In this document: positions 52,957 to 62,452 of the stretch, one piece after another | How the letters are laid out: each line of letters begins with the position of its first letter | How positions within the stretch are numbered: the first letter of the stretch is position 1 | Assembly (NCBI RefSeq): GCF_041276405.1 | Contig: NZ_JBGGGT010000002.1 | Coordinates: forward strand, 3,900,501-3,964,500 | Length of the DNA stretch: 64,000 nucleotides | Direction of reading: 5' to 3' | Source: Microvirga sp. TS319 | Lineage (GTDB): Bacteria > Pseudomonadota > Alphaproteobacteria > Rhizobiales > Beijerinckiaceae | Notes under the pieces: model-generated | Database searches by the model: none | What the model was told of the DNA's origin: nothing | Seen by the model: the letters and a program-made list of their open reading frames with translations, nothing else | Translations under genes and position numbers: made by a program

Positions 52957-53528
52957 ACCAGCCCGAAAGCGTGCGGGTGCCGCAAGTGCAGCGCCTGCAC
53001 GAGCACCATGGTCTTCATGTCGGCAATGGTGTTGTCGACAACGAAGCCCGCGAGGTCGTCGAAGCCGACCTCCAGCACCTCGATCTCCTCGTGCTCGTCG
53101 GCAAGGCCGCCCCCTTCGGCGACGCGGTCTGCCTGCGTGTAGGGCGCGAGGAAGAGGTGCAGCCGCTCCGTGGTGGCTCCGGGCGCCGACCAGAAGCGGC
53201 CCAAGGGCTCCAGGCGCTCGATCCGCAATCCCGCCTCCTCCATGCTCTCGCGCCTGGCGCATGTCTCGGGCTCGTCCTCGTCGAGCAGGCCCGCCACCGC
53301 CTCCAGGAAATCCGGGTGCCCTTCGACATGCATGACGGGCGCACGAAACTGCCGGACGAGAATCACCTTCCGTCGCCCCAGATCGTAGGGAAGGATGGCT
53401 GCGGCTTCGCCGCTGTTGAGCACCTCGCGGATCATGGTTCGCCCGTCCGGCATCTGGACCGTCAGATTCAGGAGCTTGCGCCAGCCCTCATAGACGATGT
53501 CGACCTGCTTGATCCGATAGGCTGTCAC
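52953..53528 (-). CDS. nudK: NudK/YffH-type Nudix hydrolase
   Basis: A 191-residue Nudix pyrophosphohydrolase of the group that includes E. coli NudK (GDP-mannose hydrolase) and ADP-ribose pyrophosphatase. The Nudix box AGLLDEDEPETCARRESMEE has the one-residue shorter spacing seen in NudK (AGLLDNDEPE). The conserved GATTERLHLFLAPYTQADRV follows. GTG at 53528 is preceded by AGGAGG. The substrate (GDP-mannose or ADP-ribose) cannot be settled from sequence. Confidence 0.85.
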   Translation of the reverse strand: MTAYRIKQVDIVYEGWRKLLNLTVQMPDGRTMIREVLNSGEAAAILPYDLGRRKVILVRQFRAPVMHVEGHPDFLEAVAGLLDEDEPETCARRESMEEAGLRIERLEPLGRFWSAPGATTERLHLFLAPYTQADRVAEGGGLADEHEEIEVLEVGFDDLAGFVVDNTIADMKTMVLVQALHLRHPHAFGLV

Positions 53529-53601
53529 GTCCGGCTTCCTCCTGTCCGATGTCGCGATATCCCTACAACAACACACAAAACGCTCAAGTTATCCATCTCA
53601 T

Positions 53602-54030
53602 TTGAGCCTGAGAGCGTGCTTTGAGCGTTATGGGCAGGGTCGGTTGCAACGAGCCCTCAACGTGCTGGAAGATCTGGTCGGGCCCGGCGTATCGATGACC
53701 GTAGGGCTGCCCTTCTGGAGCACCCTGATCGGACACGTGGCGGACAAATTGCATCTCGACACGTCGGACTTCGAGGACGGCGCACTGACCTCTCTGACGG
53801 CACCGGCTCTGGAAGACGTGGCGTGGATCAGGCTACGAGCGCGACCGGCCGCCATCCTACGTTTTCATGTTACGCTCGAATCCGGTGGAGCAAGCGGTTC
53901 TCGAGCAATTGGGCTGCGCGTTCTCACGGACAAGGATCGCCTGCCGGACGAGGCCCTTGAGGTCTTCCGGAGCAAGCTCTACAACGCGGCCCAGGAATCA
54001 GAGAATGACTCCGGTCTTCAGCCGCGCTGA
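53602..54030 (+). CDS. Protein of unknown function (uncertain start)
   Basis: A 142-residue soluble frame with a well-mixed, protein-like composition (LEDLVGPGVSMTVGLPFWST, then ALEVFRSKLYNAAQESEND). The first codon would be TTG; no ATG or GTG gives a better start near the N-terminus. No motif recognised. It precedes the OpgC-like gene by 151 bases. Confidence 0.5.
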   Translation: MSLRACFERYGQGRLQRALNVLEDLVGPGVSMTVGLPFWSTLIGHVADKLHLDTSDFEDGALTSLTAPALEDVAWIRLRARPAAILRFHVTLESGGASGSRAIGLRVLTDKDRLPDEALEVFRSKLYNAAQESENDSGLQPR

Positions 54031-54181
54031 AGATGAATTTTTTGTAATTCGCCCTCCGCTAGCCCCAATGATAAGGTTGAACGTTCATAGATGCGTTCGA
54101 CTGCATCAGCCTTTGCGCTGCGCCGGGGCAACTTTTTGTCAGCTTGGCGTTTTAGCACGTTACAGATTGAAGAGCAGGTCG

Positions 54182-55342
54182 ATGGCAGCCTCGAAGCGGA
54201 ATACGACGATTGATTTCTGGCGCGGCCTCGTGCTGGTGATCATTTTCGTCAATCACATCCCGGGCAACCTCATCGAGCACATCACGCCGCGCAATTTCGG
54301 CCTCTCCGATTCGACGGAGGCTTTCATCTTCATTTCCGGCCTGTCGATTGCTCTCGTGTATGGCCCTCGCCTGCCGCAGGGCGACCTGTTCGGCGTCGTA
54401 AGGCAGTGCCTGCAGCGCGCATTCAAGCTCTATCGGGTTCATCTTCTTCTCACGGCCGGGGCGATCGCCGTCTTCTCGATCGGCTATGAGCTGAGCGAGG
54501 AGATCGGCCTCATCGAGGAGCATGGACGCAACGCCGTCTTCGGCGACACGGCCAAGGGGATCACCGGCATCATCCTGCTCGGCCACCAGCTCGGCTATTT
54601 CAACATTCTCCCGCTTTATATCACGCTGATGTTCTGGGCTCCCGTCGCGCTCGTCCTGGCGCGGGTCCATGCAGGCCTTGCTCTCCTGGTGTCGGCGGCG
54701 GTGTACGTTCTGGCCCGTGCCGGCGTCCTGACCCTCCACAGCTGGCCGGAGCCCGGAACCTGGTTCTTCAACCCGTTTGCATGGCAATTCCTGTTCACGC
54801 TTGGGATCGTGACCGGGCTCCTGATGCTCGAACGACCGGTCCCCTACAGGAGGGCCCTCGTCGTCAGCGCGCTTGCCTTCGTCATCTTGTCACTCGTCGC
54901 GATGACCGCGGGATTTGGCCTGATGCCCTGGCTGTACGAGATCGCCCTCACCAAGCTCGATCTCGTCAAGCATGACCTTGGCGTCGTCCGCATGCTTCAT
55001 TTCCTGGCGCTGGCCTATCTGGTGACCCAGTTCCGGATCGGAGACGCTCTCAAAACGACGATCGTCGGCCCCGACCTGGTCCGCCTCGGACAGAACGGCC
55101 TCACGGTCTTTGCCGTGGGATCGCTCCTGAGCGCCCTCGGGCAAGTCATCATGACGCTAGCCGCCGTCAAATCGTCTGCTAGTCCGCAGATTATCGGTAT
55201 GGTATTCACCATTCTTGGTATCATTGGTCTTCTGGCACTGGCGCGATATCTCGAATGGAACAGACAAAACCTAACTGCCCGGCAACAAGGGCAGGCAAAG
55301 GGGCTCGGGTTGTCGCCTTCACAGGGGCGGCTCTCTTCCTAG
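54182..55342 (+). CDS. OpgC-family membrane acyltransferase
   Basis: A 386-residue inner-membrane protein with about ten spans. The N-terminal segment TIDFWRGLVLVIIFVNHIPG matches the OpgC/acyltransferase 3-like start with its conserved Arg and His. OpgC proteins transfer succinyl groups to osmoregulated periplasmic glucans; the glucan synthase is not in the window. The last 88 bases overlap the SGNH hydrolase gene in another frame. The ATG at 54182 is chosen because the first span begins right after it. Confidence 0.82.
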   Translation: MAASKRNTTIDFWRGLVLVIIFVNHIPGNLIEHITPRNFGLSDSTEAFIFISGLSIALVYGPRLPQGDLFGVVRQCLQRAFKLYRVHLLLTAGAIAVFSIGYELSEEIGLIEEHGRNAVFGDTAKGITGIILLGHQLGYFNILPLYITLMFWAPVALVLARVHAGLALLVSAAVYVLARAGVLTLHSWPEPGTWFFNPFAWQFLFTLGIVTGLLMLERPVPYRRALVVSALAFVILSLVAMTAGFGLMPWLYEIALTKLDLVKHDLGVVRMLHFLALAYLVTQFRIGDALKTTIVGPDLVRLGQNGLTVFAVGSLLSALGQVIMTLAAVKSSASPQIIGMVFTILGIIGLLALARYLEWNRQNLTARQQGQAKGLGLSPSQGRLSS

Positions 55343-56097
55343 GCCTTGGATTCCTCGGTCCGTCGGCCGTCTCGGCTGCAAGCATCACTGGATGCGTTGC
55401 GAAGCGCCAGGTCTTCACGACCTATTCGCCCGCAACGGCCCTCCGCGCCAAGCTCGCCCGCCATGAGCCGATCCGGATCCTCGCCATCGGCTCGTCCTCG
55501 ACGGAGGGCATCGGCGCCTCGTCGCCCGATCGGGCCTATCCGGCCCAGCTCGAAGGTGAATTGAGCGAGGACTGGAAGGGCAATGTCTCCGTCGTCAACG
55601 CCGGCAAAGGTGGCGAGACCGGTGTCCAGACCGTCGAGAGACTCGAGGCTGCCCTCAAGACCCAGCCCTTCGATCTGGTCATCTGGCAGGTGGGAACGAA
55701 CGACGCCATCAAGGGCGTGAGCGAAGACGATTTCCGGGCCATCCTGGAACGTGGAATCGCGGCCGTGAAGACAACCGGAGCCAGCCTGATCCTCCTTGAC
55801 CAGCAGTATTTTCCCACGATCAAGGATCCGAGCCGCTACGAACGGTTCGTCCACGTGGTGAGCGCGCTGGGCCGCGAGAGGCAGATTCCCGTCTTCTCCC
55901 GCTACGCGCTGATGCAGGACTGGAACAGCCAGTCGGCCGAGGAGCTGCGCTCGATGCTCTCGAGCGACGGTTTCCACATGAGCGACAAGGGATATGATTG
56001 CCTGGCCGATCAGGTCGCAGAGGCGATTCAGACCCTCGTGGAGGTGCCTGCTCATGCCCGGCAGGATACGGCGACCCAAATCGCCAAGGTGCATTAA
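55255..56097 (+). CDS. SGNH/GDSL-family hydrolase (exported)
   Basis: A 280-residue protein with an N-terminal signal or anchor (VVAFTGAALFLGLGFLGPSA) and an SGNH esterase domain. Block I is AIGSSSTEGIG with the nucleophile Ser near 80-81; the block III-like motif is VGTNDAI near 147; block V is DGFHMSDKGY with Asp/His near 238-241. It probably adds or removes acyl groups on a periplasmic sugar. Its start lies inside the OpgC-like gene, so the two are translationally linked. Confidence 0.82.
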   Translation: MEQTKPNCPATRAGKGARVVAFTGAALFLGLGFLGPSAVSAASITGCVAKRQVFTTYSPATALRAKLARHEPIRILAIGSSSTEGIGASSPDRAYPAQLEGELSEDWKGNVSVVNAGKGGETGVQTVERLEAALKTQPFDLVIWQVGTNDAIKGVSEDDFRAILERGIAAVKTTGASLILLDQQYFPTIKDPSRYERFVHVVSALGRERQIPVFSRYALMQDWNSQSAEELRSMLSSDGFHMSDKGYDCLADQVAEAIQTLVEVPAHARQDTATQIAKVH

Positions 56098-56178
56098 CCC
56101 TTCTGCAGGGGCTCAGACGCCAACTCCTGCCGATCACGCCTTGAAGGCAGGTCTCTCTTCAATCCGATCACATTGTTC

Positions 56179-57510
56179 ATGGTCCAAACCAAACGCCGAC
56201 TTTCGCTCAAAGACGTTCTGACCGATGGGCGCATCGCGCTCATGCTGCCCCTGGGCTTTTCATCGGGCCTGCCCTTCCTGCTCGTCTTCAGCACGCTCTC
56301 CACCTGGCTTCGGGAGGCGGGCATATCTCTCACGGTCATCGGTTTGATGAGCTGGGTCGGCCTGGCCTATTCCCTCAAATTTCTCTGGGCCCCCATCGTC
56401 GACCGCTACGACGTTCCGGGTCTCGCCCGCCTGCTCGGCCGCCGTCGCGGATGGATGGCTTTGGCCCAGCTCGGCGTGATGGCGGCTCTCATCGGCATGG
56501 CCCTGACGGGACCGACGACCAGCCTGCCTCTCACCATCGTGTGCGCCGTGCTGATCGCCTTCTTCTCGGCCACGCAGGATGTGGTGATCGACGGCTGGCG
56601 CATCGACGCGGCACCCACCGAGCGTCAGGGCATGATGGCGGCAAGCCTTCAGCTCGGCTATCGCCTGGCGCTTCTCTGCGCGGGTGCCGGCGCGCTCTAT
56701 ATCGCCGAGCTCGTGAACTGGCAGAGCGCCTATCTGTCCATGGCCGCGCTCATGGCCGTGGGCCTCGTGGGCACCCTGCTCGCGCCGCGAATCGATGAAA
56801 TCCGGATTCGCCAGAACCCTCCCTTCGCCCAGGCCATTATCGACCCCCTCGCCGATCTCTACCGGCGCAAGCGCACGATGTTGATCCCGATCCTGGCGCT
56901 GATCGCCTGCTATCGCCTGCCTGATTTCATGGCGGGCATCATGGCGAACCCGCTCTATATCGACCTCGGCTTCAGCAAGGCCGATATCGCCAGCATCTCG
57001 AAACTCTACGGCGTGTGGATCGGCATCATCGGCGCCTTCGGAGGCGGCCTCGCACTGACCCGCCTCGGCCTGTGGTGGACCCTGCTGATCGGAGCCCTTC
57101 TGGCCGCCGGGTCGAACGTGATGTTCTCCTGGCTCGCCGCAGGCCATGCCACCCTCACGGGCCTGACGCTCACGATCAGCATCGACAATTTCGCGCAAGG
57201 CTTCGCGGGCGCGGCCCTTGTGGCCTATATGTCGGGGCTCACCTCGCCCGGCTTCGCCGCCACCCAATACGCCCTTCTCAGCTCGCTCTACGCGCTTCCG
57301 GGAAAACTCATCGGCGGCGCATCCGGCGCCGTGGTGGATTCTTACGGCTATCCGCTGCTCTTCACCGGCACGGCAGCCCTCGGCATTCCGCTTGCGGTCC
57401 TCTGTCTCCTGGTGCGCCGCGACACGATGGAGACCGTGCGGCAGAAGGAGGAAGCGGATGCGCGCGCGGCTCGATCATCGAACGCAAAAGTGGGCACCGG
57501 TTTTGCGTGA
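56179..57510 (+). CDS. AmpG-like MFS permease (muropeptide transporter type)
   Basis: A 443-residue major facilitator with 12 or so spans. LPLGFSSGLPFLLVFSTLST at the N-terminus and FSATQDVVIDGWRIDAAPTE near 130 match the AmpG family, which imports anhydromuropeptides for cell-wall recycling. The start is uncertain: TTG at 56173 or ATG at 56179. The final residues (NAKVGTGFA) and the stop are encoded by a palindromic element, so the native C-terminus has been replaced. Confidence 0.85.
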   Translation: MVQTKRRLSLKDVLTDGRIALMLPLGFSSGLPFLLVFSTLSTWLREAGISLTVIGLMSWVGLAYSLKFLWAPIVDRYDVPGLARLLGRRRGWMALAQLGVMAALIGMALTGPTTSLPLTIVCAVLIAFFSATQDVVIDGWRIDAAPTERQGMMAASLQLGYRLALLCAGAGALYIAELVNWQSAYLSMAALMAVGLVGTLLAPRIDEIRIRQNPPFAQAIIDPLADLYRRKRTMLIPILALIACYRLPDFMAGIMANPLYIDLGFSKADIASISKLYGVWIGIIGAFGGGLALTRLGLWWTLLIGALLAAGSNVMFSWLAAGHATLTGLTLTISIDNFAQGFAGAALVAYMSGLTSPGFAATQYALLSSLYALPGKLIGGASGAVVDSYGYPLLFTGTAALGIPLAVLCLLVRRDTMETVRQKEEADARAARSSNAKVGTGFA

Positions 57511-57600
57511 AAAGATGCTCGAGATCATAGACTTGGAGATCGAACCCAAAAGTGGATTCCACTATTGGGATTGCATCCAACGCTGTCGTGCTCCGGTCGT
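57475..57600. repeat. Palindromic element inside the 3' end of the AmpG-like gene
   Basis: Degenerate copy: CATCGAACGCAAAAGTGGGC, then CCGGTTTTGCGTGAAAAGAT and GATTGCATCCAACGCTG. The first 36 or so bases are read as codons of the upstream gene. Confidence 0.65.
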
Positions 57601-57633
57601 GTCAGAGGCGCGAGCCTGAGGGAGACGGCATCA

Positions 57634-58413
57634 TCAGCTCGCGCCCGGTCCCGGCGTTGCGCCGGGCGGGCACTTGCCCAAAATGATCATGCCCAGCACC
57701 TCGTCCTGCGTGACGTCCTGCACGTTGGCGGAGCCCACGAGCTTGCCGTTCTTCATGACGCTCACCCGATCGGCGAGGCCGAACACGTCGTGGATGTCGT
57801 GGCTGATGAGGAAAATGCCGATACCCTCCCTCTTCAGTTGCAGCACCAGATCCGCGACCTGCTGCGTTTCGGCGGGGCCGAGCGCCGCCGTCGGCTCGTC
57901 CATGATCAGCACGCGTGCATTGAAATAGATCGCGCGCGCGATCGCCACCGATTGCCGCTGGCCGCCGGAGAGCGCCTTCACGGGCTCCTTGAAGCGGCGA
58001 AAATGCGGATTGAGGCGCGCCATCACCTTGCGGGTCTCGGCCTCCATCGCGGCATCGTCGAGCGTGCCATAGGGCGTGAGGACCTCACGGCCGAGAAAGA
58101 TGTTGCCGGCAGCGTCGATATTGTCGGCGAGCGCCAGGGTCTGATAGATCGTCTCGATGCCGTAACGCTTGGCATCGCGCGGGGTCGCGATTTCGGCGCG
58201 CTCGCCGTTCACATAGATCTCGCCCCCATCCGGCCTGTAGGCCCCGGAGAGAATTTTGATGAGCGTCGATTTGCCCGCTCCGTTGTGGCCGAGCAGTCCC
58301 ACCACCTCGCCGGGTCGCAGATCGACGGACACGTCGTCTACGGCCTTGATGCCGCCGAACGCAATGGAAATGTTGCGCATCTCGACGAGAGGCGTCGCTT
58401 CATCGGCTTGCAT
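57634..58413 (-). CDS. xylG: Xylose ABC importer ATP-binding subunit
   Basis: A 259-residue ABC ATPase. Walker A is [11 protein letters not shown], signature LSGGQRQ, and Walker [13 protein letters not shown]. It is a single ATPase domain, half the size of E. coli XylG. It serves the permease (14 bases away) and binding protein upstream. The ATG at 58413 has GAGAGGAACGT before it. Xylose is inferred from the binding protein. Confidence 0.9.
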   Translation of the reverse strand: MQADEATPLVEMRNISIAFGGIKAVDDVSVDLRPGEVVGLLGHNGAGKSTLIKILSGAYRPDGGEIYVNGERAEIATPRDAKRYGIETIYQTLALADNIDAAGNIFLGREVLTPYGTLDDAAMEAETRKVMARLNPHFRRFKEPVKALSGGQRQSVAIARAIYFNARVLIMDEPTAALGPAETQQVADLVLQLKREGIGIFLISHDIHDVFGLADRVSVMKNGKLVGSANVQDVTQDEVLGMIILGKCPPGATPGPGAS

Positions 58414-58427
58414 GATACGTTCCTCTC

Positions 58428-59726
58428 TCACTTGAGGCGGCGGCGATAGAGGCCGTCGACCCAGACCGCCAGCACGAGAACCGCACCGACCACGATGTTC
58501 TGCAAAGGCGTATCGACCCCGAGCAGCACCATGCCGGATTGCAGCGACTGCATGACGAGCGCGCCGAGCATCGCGCCCGCAATGGTGCCGATCCCGCCCG
58601 CGAGCGAAGTGCCGCCGATCACGGCGGAGGCGATCACGTAAAGCTCATCGAGCGTGCCCGCCGCATTGGTGGCCGCGTTGAGGCGCGCCGTGGAAATGCA
58701 GGCCGAGATGCCGCAGAGCAGGCCCATGAGGCCGAAGACCTTCATCAGTGTCCAGCGGGTATTGATGCCGGAGAGGTCCGCCGCCTCCGGATTGCCCCCG
58801 ATGGCGAACACATAGCGGCCGAAGCGGCGGCGCGTGGCGATGAAGGTCATCGCGAGGCCCACCACCACGGCGATCAGCACCGGCAGCGCCACGCCATGCG
58901 GGATGAACAGGCCGCCCTCGGGCCACGGAATGCCGTTCGCCTCGGCCCAGGTGCGGGCCGTGCCCACGGGCAGGGGATAGGCGTTGAGGATGGCCGCCGC
59001 CGCCAGCACCGCGCCGCAGGTGACGAGTGCGATCACCGCATCCGCCCAGCCCGGGCGCACCGGAAAGCCGAAGCTCAGGCGCCGTCGCCGGGACAGGCCG
59101 AGACCGATGACGATGAGGCCACAGGCGATGGCCGCGATGATCCAGGTGGCGGTTGCTCCCAGCGCACCCTCGACCCCGCCCCCGAATGCCTTGAAGCGGC
59201 TGTCCATGGGCGCGACGGTCTGGCCCGTCGTGACCCACCAGGCCGCGCCGCGCCAGACGAGCAGGCCGCCGAGAGTGACGATGAAGGAGGGAATGCCCAG
59301 ATAGGCGATGAGCCAGCCCTGGAAGAGGCCGATCGCCCCGCCGACCAGCACCGCGAGCAGCACCATGAGCGGAGCCGTCAGCGGATGCTCGAAGCCGAGA
59401 TAGGATGGCAGCCATTGTGCCTGCGCGACGCCGATGATCATTCCGACGACGCCGAGGATCGCCCCGACCGAGAGATCGATATTGCGCGTGACGATCACGA
59501 GCACCATGCCGGTTGCCATGATCGCGACGGAAGCGGTCTGCACCGACAGGTTCCAGAGATTGCGCGGCGTCAGGAAGACCCCGCCCGACAGCAGATCGAA
59601 GCCGATCCAGATCACGGCGAGCGCCGCGATCATGCCGAGCATGCGGACATCGATCTCGAGCTTCGACAGAAGCGATCCGGACGTGGTGCTCGGTGGCTGA
59701 GTGGTCGTGGCAACGGGTGCGTTCAT
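58428..59726 (-). CDS. xylH: Xylose ABC importer permease
   Basis: A 432-residue permease of the XylH group, longer than RbsC, with about ten or more hydrophobic spans. Family motifs are [20 protein letters not shown] near 85 and [20 protein letters not shown] near 310. The start is ATG 59726 ([10 protein letters not shown]); a TTG seven codons upstream is possible. The xylF gene is separated from it by a palindromic repeat. Confidence 0.9.
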   Translation of the reverse strand: MNAPVATTTQPPSTTSGSLLSKLEIDVRMLGMIAALAVIWIGFDLLSGGVFLTPRNLWNLSVQTASVAIMATGMVLVIVTRNIDLSVGAILGVVGMIIGVAQAQWLPSYLGFEHPLTAPLMVLLAVLVGGAIGLFQGWLIAYLGIPSFIVTLGGLLVWRGAAWWVTTGQTVAPMDSRFKAFGGGVEGALGATATWIIAAIACGLIVIGLGLSRRRRLSFGFPVRPGWADAVIALVTCGAVLAAAAILNAYPLPVGTARTWAEANGIPWPEGGLFIPHGVALPVLIAVVVGLAMTFIATRRRFGRYVFAIGGNPEAADLSGINTRWTLMKVFGLMGLLCGISACISTARLNAATNAAGTLDELYVIASAVIGGTSLAGGIGTIAGAMLGALVMQSLQSGMVLLGVDTPLQNIVVGAVLVLAVWVDGLYRRRLK

Positions 59727-59895
59727 GATGCGGATCGCTCTTCTCAAACGTCAGTCCGGGGCCGCGTCGCGGAGCCCGGAACCCATAAACACGATGCTTC
59801 AGAAGAGAACGCCGAGCGCTTCGCCTATTCTGCAACGGCGCGGTTATGGATTCCGGGCACGCGCCGAAGGCGCGCCCCGGAATGACCGTATGGGC
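59727..59895. repeat. Spacer with GC-rich palindrome between xylF and xylH
   Basis: Contains GGATTCCGGGCACGCG followed by GAAGGCGCGCCCCGGAAT, an inverted repeat of the widespread GGATTCC type. It could reduce read-through from xylF to xylH. No gene seen. Confidence 0.55.
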
Positions 59896-60942
59896 TTAGT
59901 TGCAGGCCTTCACCGTGCCGGGCTTCACGCCTTGGCAGACGACATCCTTCGACGCCCAGCCCGCATTGATGACCACGTCGAGATTGTCCTTCGTGATCGC
60001 GACGGGCGTGAGGAAGAGAGCCGTCATGTTCTGCTTCTTCGGTCCCTGGTTCCAGGACTTCGCCCCCTGGATGTCGGTGAGCTTCTTTCCACCGGCGAGC
60101 TGAATCGCGATTTCGGCGGCATTGCGGCCGAGTTCGCGGGCGTCCTTGAACACGGTCACGGTCTGCGTGCCGAGCGCGACCCGGTTCAGCGCGGCCTTGT
60201 CGGCGTCCTGGCCGGACACCGGCACGGAACCCGCAAGCCCTTGGGCGGCGAGTGCCGCGATGGCGCCGCCGGCGGTGCCGTCATTGGCCGCGATCACGGC
60301 ATCGACCTTGTTGTTGTTCTTGGTGAGGAACTGCTCCATGTTCCGCTGCGCATTGGCGGGGAGCCAGCCATCCGTATAGGCCTCGCCCACATTCTTGATC
60401 TTGCCTGCGTCGATCGCGGGTTTCAGCACTTCCATGGAGCCCTGGAACAGGAAGTTGGCGTTCGGATCGGAACCCGATCCCTTGATGAACACGTAGTTGC
60501 CTTCGGGCTTCACCTTGAACACCTCGCGCGCCTGGAGGCGGCCGACCTCGACGTTGTCGAAGGTGAGATAGAAGGCCTGCGGGATCTCGATCAGACGATC
60601 ATAGCCCACGACCGGAATGCCCTCGGCCACCGCCTTCTCCACGGCGGGCCGCACGGCGTCCGAGTCCTGGGCCAGCACGATCAGCGCCTTCGCGCCGCGG
60701 GAGATCAAGCTTTCGATGTCGGTGAGCTGCTTGGCGGGCGATGATTGCGCATCCGCCGACACATAGGTGCCGCCCGCCTTTTCGACCGCAGCCTTGATGG
60801 CGGCTTCGTCGGTCTTCCAGCGCTCCTCCTGGAAATTCGACCAGCTGACGCCGACGACCGGACCCTTACCCTGGGCAAGGGCCGTGCCTGCCGAAAGGGC
60901 CAGGACAGCGAGGCTGATGAGAGCGTGCTTCTTCGATACCAT
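59896..60942 (-). CDS. xylF: D-xylose-binding periplasmic protein
   Basis: A 348-residue periplasmic binding protein. The signal peptide (1-23, to GTALA before QG) is followed by [20 protein letters not shown], which is the conserved XylF start (SxxxFxxERWxxD). Ligand-contact segments include [20 protein letters not shown] and [12 protein letters not shown]. Delivers xylose to XylGH. No xylA, xylB or dehydrogenase-route gene is in the window. Confidence 0.93.
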   Translation of the reverse strand: MVSKKHALISLAVLALSAGTALAQGKGPVVGVSWSNFQEERWKTDEAAIKAAVEKAGGTYVSADAQSSPAKQLTDIESLISRGAKALIVLAQDSDAVRPAVEKAVAEGIPVVGYDRLIEIPQAFYLTFDNVEVGRLQAREVFKVKPEGNYVFIKGSGSDPNANFLFQGSMEVLKPAIDAGKIKNVGEAYTDGWLPANAQRNMEQFLTKNNNKVDAVIAANDGTAGGAIAALAAQGLAGSVPVSGQDADKAALNRVALGTQTVTVFKDARELGRNAAEIAIQLAGGKKLTDIQGAKSWNQGPKKQNMTALFLTPVAITKDNLDVVINAGWASKDVVCQGVKPGTVKACN

Positions 60943-61057
60943 CGGTTTCCTCCTGGGCCCGCAATGTCCCTCTGGGCCCTGTGCTCATGGCAGGCTGTCT
61001 CTCCCGATGAGATCGACAGACGTGGCTCACGCTGCCATGTTTTATTGTTCGAGCACG

Positions 61058-61111
61058 GAAATAATTACCCGCCCTCTTTTTGCCTTCAAGCGGCAAAGCC
61101 CTCATTATTTC
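61058..61111. promoter_or_regulatory. Inverted repeat GAAATAAT ... ATTATTTC between xylF and xylR
   Basis: Eight-base arms at 61058-61065 and 61104-61111, 38 bases apart, in the AT-rich divergent promoter region. They are candidates for paired operator half-sites of the ROK repressor. Established sites in this organism are unknown. Confidence 0.45.
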
Positions 61112-61168
61112 GTTGAATATCCCTTTTGCTCCGCATTTATTTATTCATATCTCGAAGAAATATCAGCG

Positions 61169-62377
61169 ATGACCATGCTTTCCCTCTCCCCCCGTGAAGC
61201 AGCCCGCCGGCGCCTCCTCGATGCCCTGCGCCGTGAAGGTCCCATGGCGCGCGTGGAGATCGGTCAGCATCTCGGCATGAGTCCGGCCAGCGTCTCGGAG
61301 CTGACGGCGGGCCTGCTCGACGAGGGCGTCCTCGTCACCGAAGAGGCGACGGATCAGGGGGCAGGCCTCATCCGGGGACGCCCCAAGGTGCGCCTGTTCT
61401 TCGCCGAATCCTTAGGGTCCGTGATCGGCGTGTGGACCGGTTTCAACCGCATCGAGCTGCGGCTGGTGGACAGCGCGGGACGCAACCGGGCGAGCCGCCA
61501 TATCGAGCGTCCCTTGAGAAGCCTCGGGGCCGAGGAACTGATGGACGTTCTGGTGGACAGCATCACCGCCTTCGCCAGGGAGGCCGGCGCAGCCGACGTG
61601 AAGGCCGTCGGCCTTGCCTGCCAGGGCTATGTGGACACCCGCGACGGGGTCGTCGCCTGGAGCCCGGTGCTCGGCACCCGCGACCTCCCCCTCGCGGCGG
61701 GCTTGGGCGAACGGCTCGGCAGGCCCGTTCTCATCGAGAACGACGCCAGCGCCATGGCCTTCGCCATCGCCCAGCGCAACCCCGATTTCCGCTCGGGGCG
61801 GACGGCCTGCCTGATGGTGGGCGACGGCGTCGGCATGGGTTTTCTCATCCAGGGCGAACTCTATCGCGGCGCACGCTTTGGCGGCAGCGAGTTCGGCCAT
61901 GTGCGCCTGCGCCGGAGCGGCCCGCAATGCCGCTGCGGCGGGCGCGGCTGCATCGAGGCCTATCTCGCCGATTACGCCCTGCACCGGGACGCGCAGCTCA
62001 TCGACCATCGCCCGGCGCCCACCTTTCTGCTTCCGGGCGAGGAGGCCATGAGCGCCGTGGTGGAGCAGGCCCGGTCCGGCGACCCTGCCCTCCTCAACCT
62101 CTTCCGCGAAGCCGGCGAGGTGCTGGGCGACGCGGTGGGCATCCTGATCCAGACCCTGGAACCCGACCATATCGTGCTCTGCGGCCCCGGCACCCGGGCC
62201 ATGGACCTGCTTCGCCCCTCCTTCGAGGCGGCCCTCGAATCGCAGACCATTCCGGAGCTCAGGGCGCTCGCGGCCATCCATGTGGTGGAATCCTCCCTCG
62301 ACCTCCTCACCGAGGGCGTGGTGATGCAGGCCCTCAGGGAGCTCGATCTCGACCTGGCGCGTCTCAGGGCTGCATAA
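61169..62377 (+). CDS. xylR: ROK-family transcriptional repressor, probable XylR
   Basis: A 402-residue regulator. The N-terminal winged helix (about 10-70) includes RVEIGQHLGMSPASVSELTA. The C-terminal ROK sugar-binding domain has the zinc motif GHVRLRRSGPQCRCGGRGCIE near 245-265. It is divergent from xylF, so it probably represses xylFHG and is released by xylose. The ATG at 61169 is preceded by GAAGAAAT. Confidence 0.88.
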   Translation: MTMLSLSPREAARRRLLDALRREGPMARVEIGQHLGMSPASVSELTAGLLDEGVLVTEEATDQGAGLIRGRPKVRLFFAESLGSVIGVWTGFNRIELRLVDSAGRNRASRHIERPLRSLGAEELMDVLVDSITAFAREAGAADVKAVGLACQGYVDTRDGVVAWSPVLGTRDLPLAAGLGERLGRPVLIENDASAMAFAIAQRNPDFRSGRTACLMVGDGVGMGFLIQGELYRGARFGGSEFGHVRLRRSGPQCRCGGRGCIEAYLADYALHRDAQLIDHRPAPTFLLPGEEAMSAVVEQARSGDPALLNLFREAGEVLGDAVGILIQTLEPDHIVLCGPGTRAMDLLRPSFEAALESQTIPELRALAAIHVVESSLDLLTEGVVMQALRELDLDLARLRAA

Positions 62378-62422
62378 AGGCGCACCGGACGTAGCCATGG
62401 GGCGATGAAACCACTATTTGTA

Positions 62423-62439
62423 GGAGGTCCATTTCCTCC
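62423..62439 (+). promoter_or_regulatory. Shine-Dalgarno-like hairpin GGAGG...CCTCC ahead of polA
   Basis: TAGGAGG at 62421-62427 could pair with TTTCCTCC directly downstream, and both lie 13-30 bases before the polA ATG. The distance from AGGAGG to the ATG is too long for normal use unless the RNA folds. Confidence 0.35.
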
Positions 62440-62452
62440 ACGAACGAGACCC

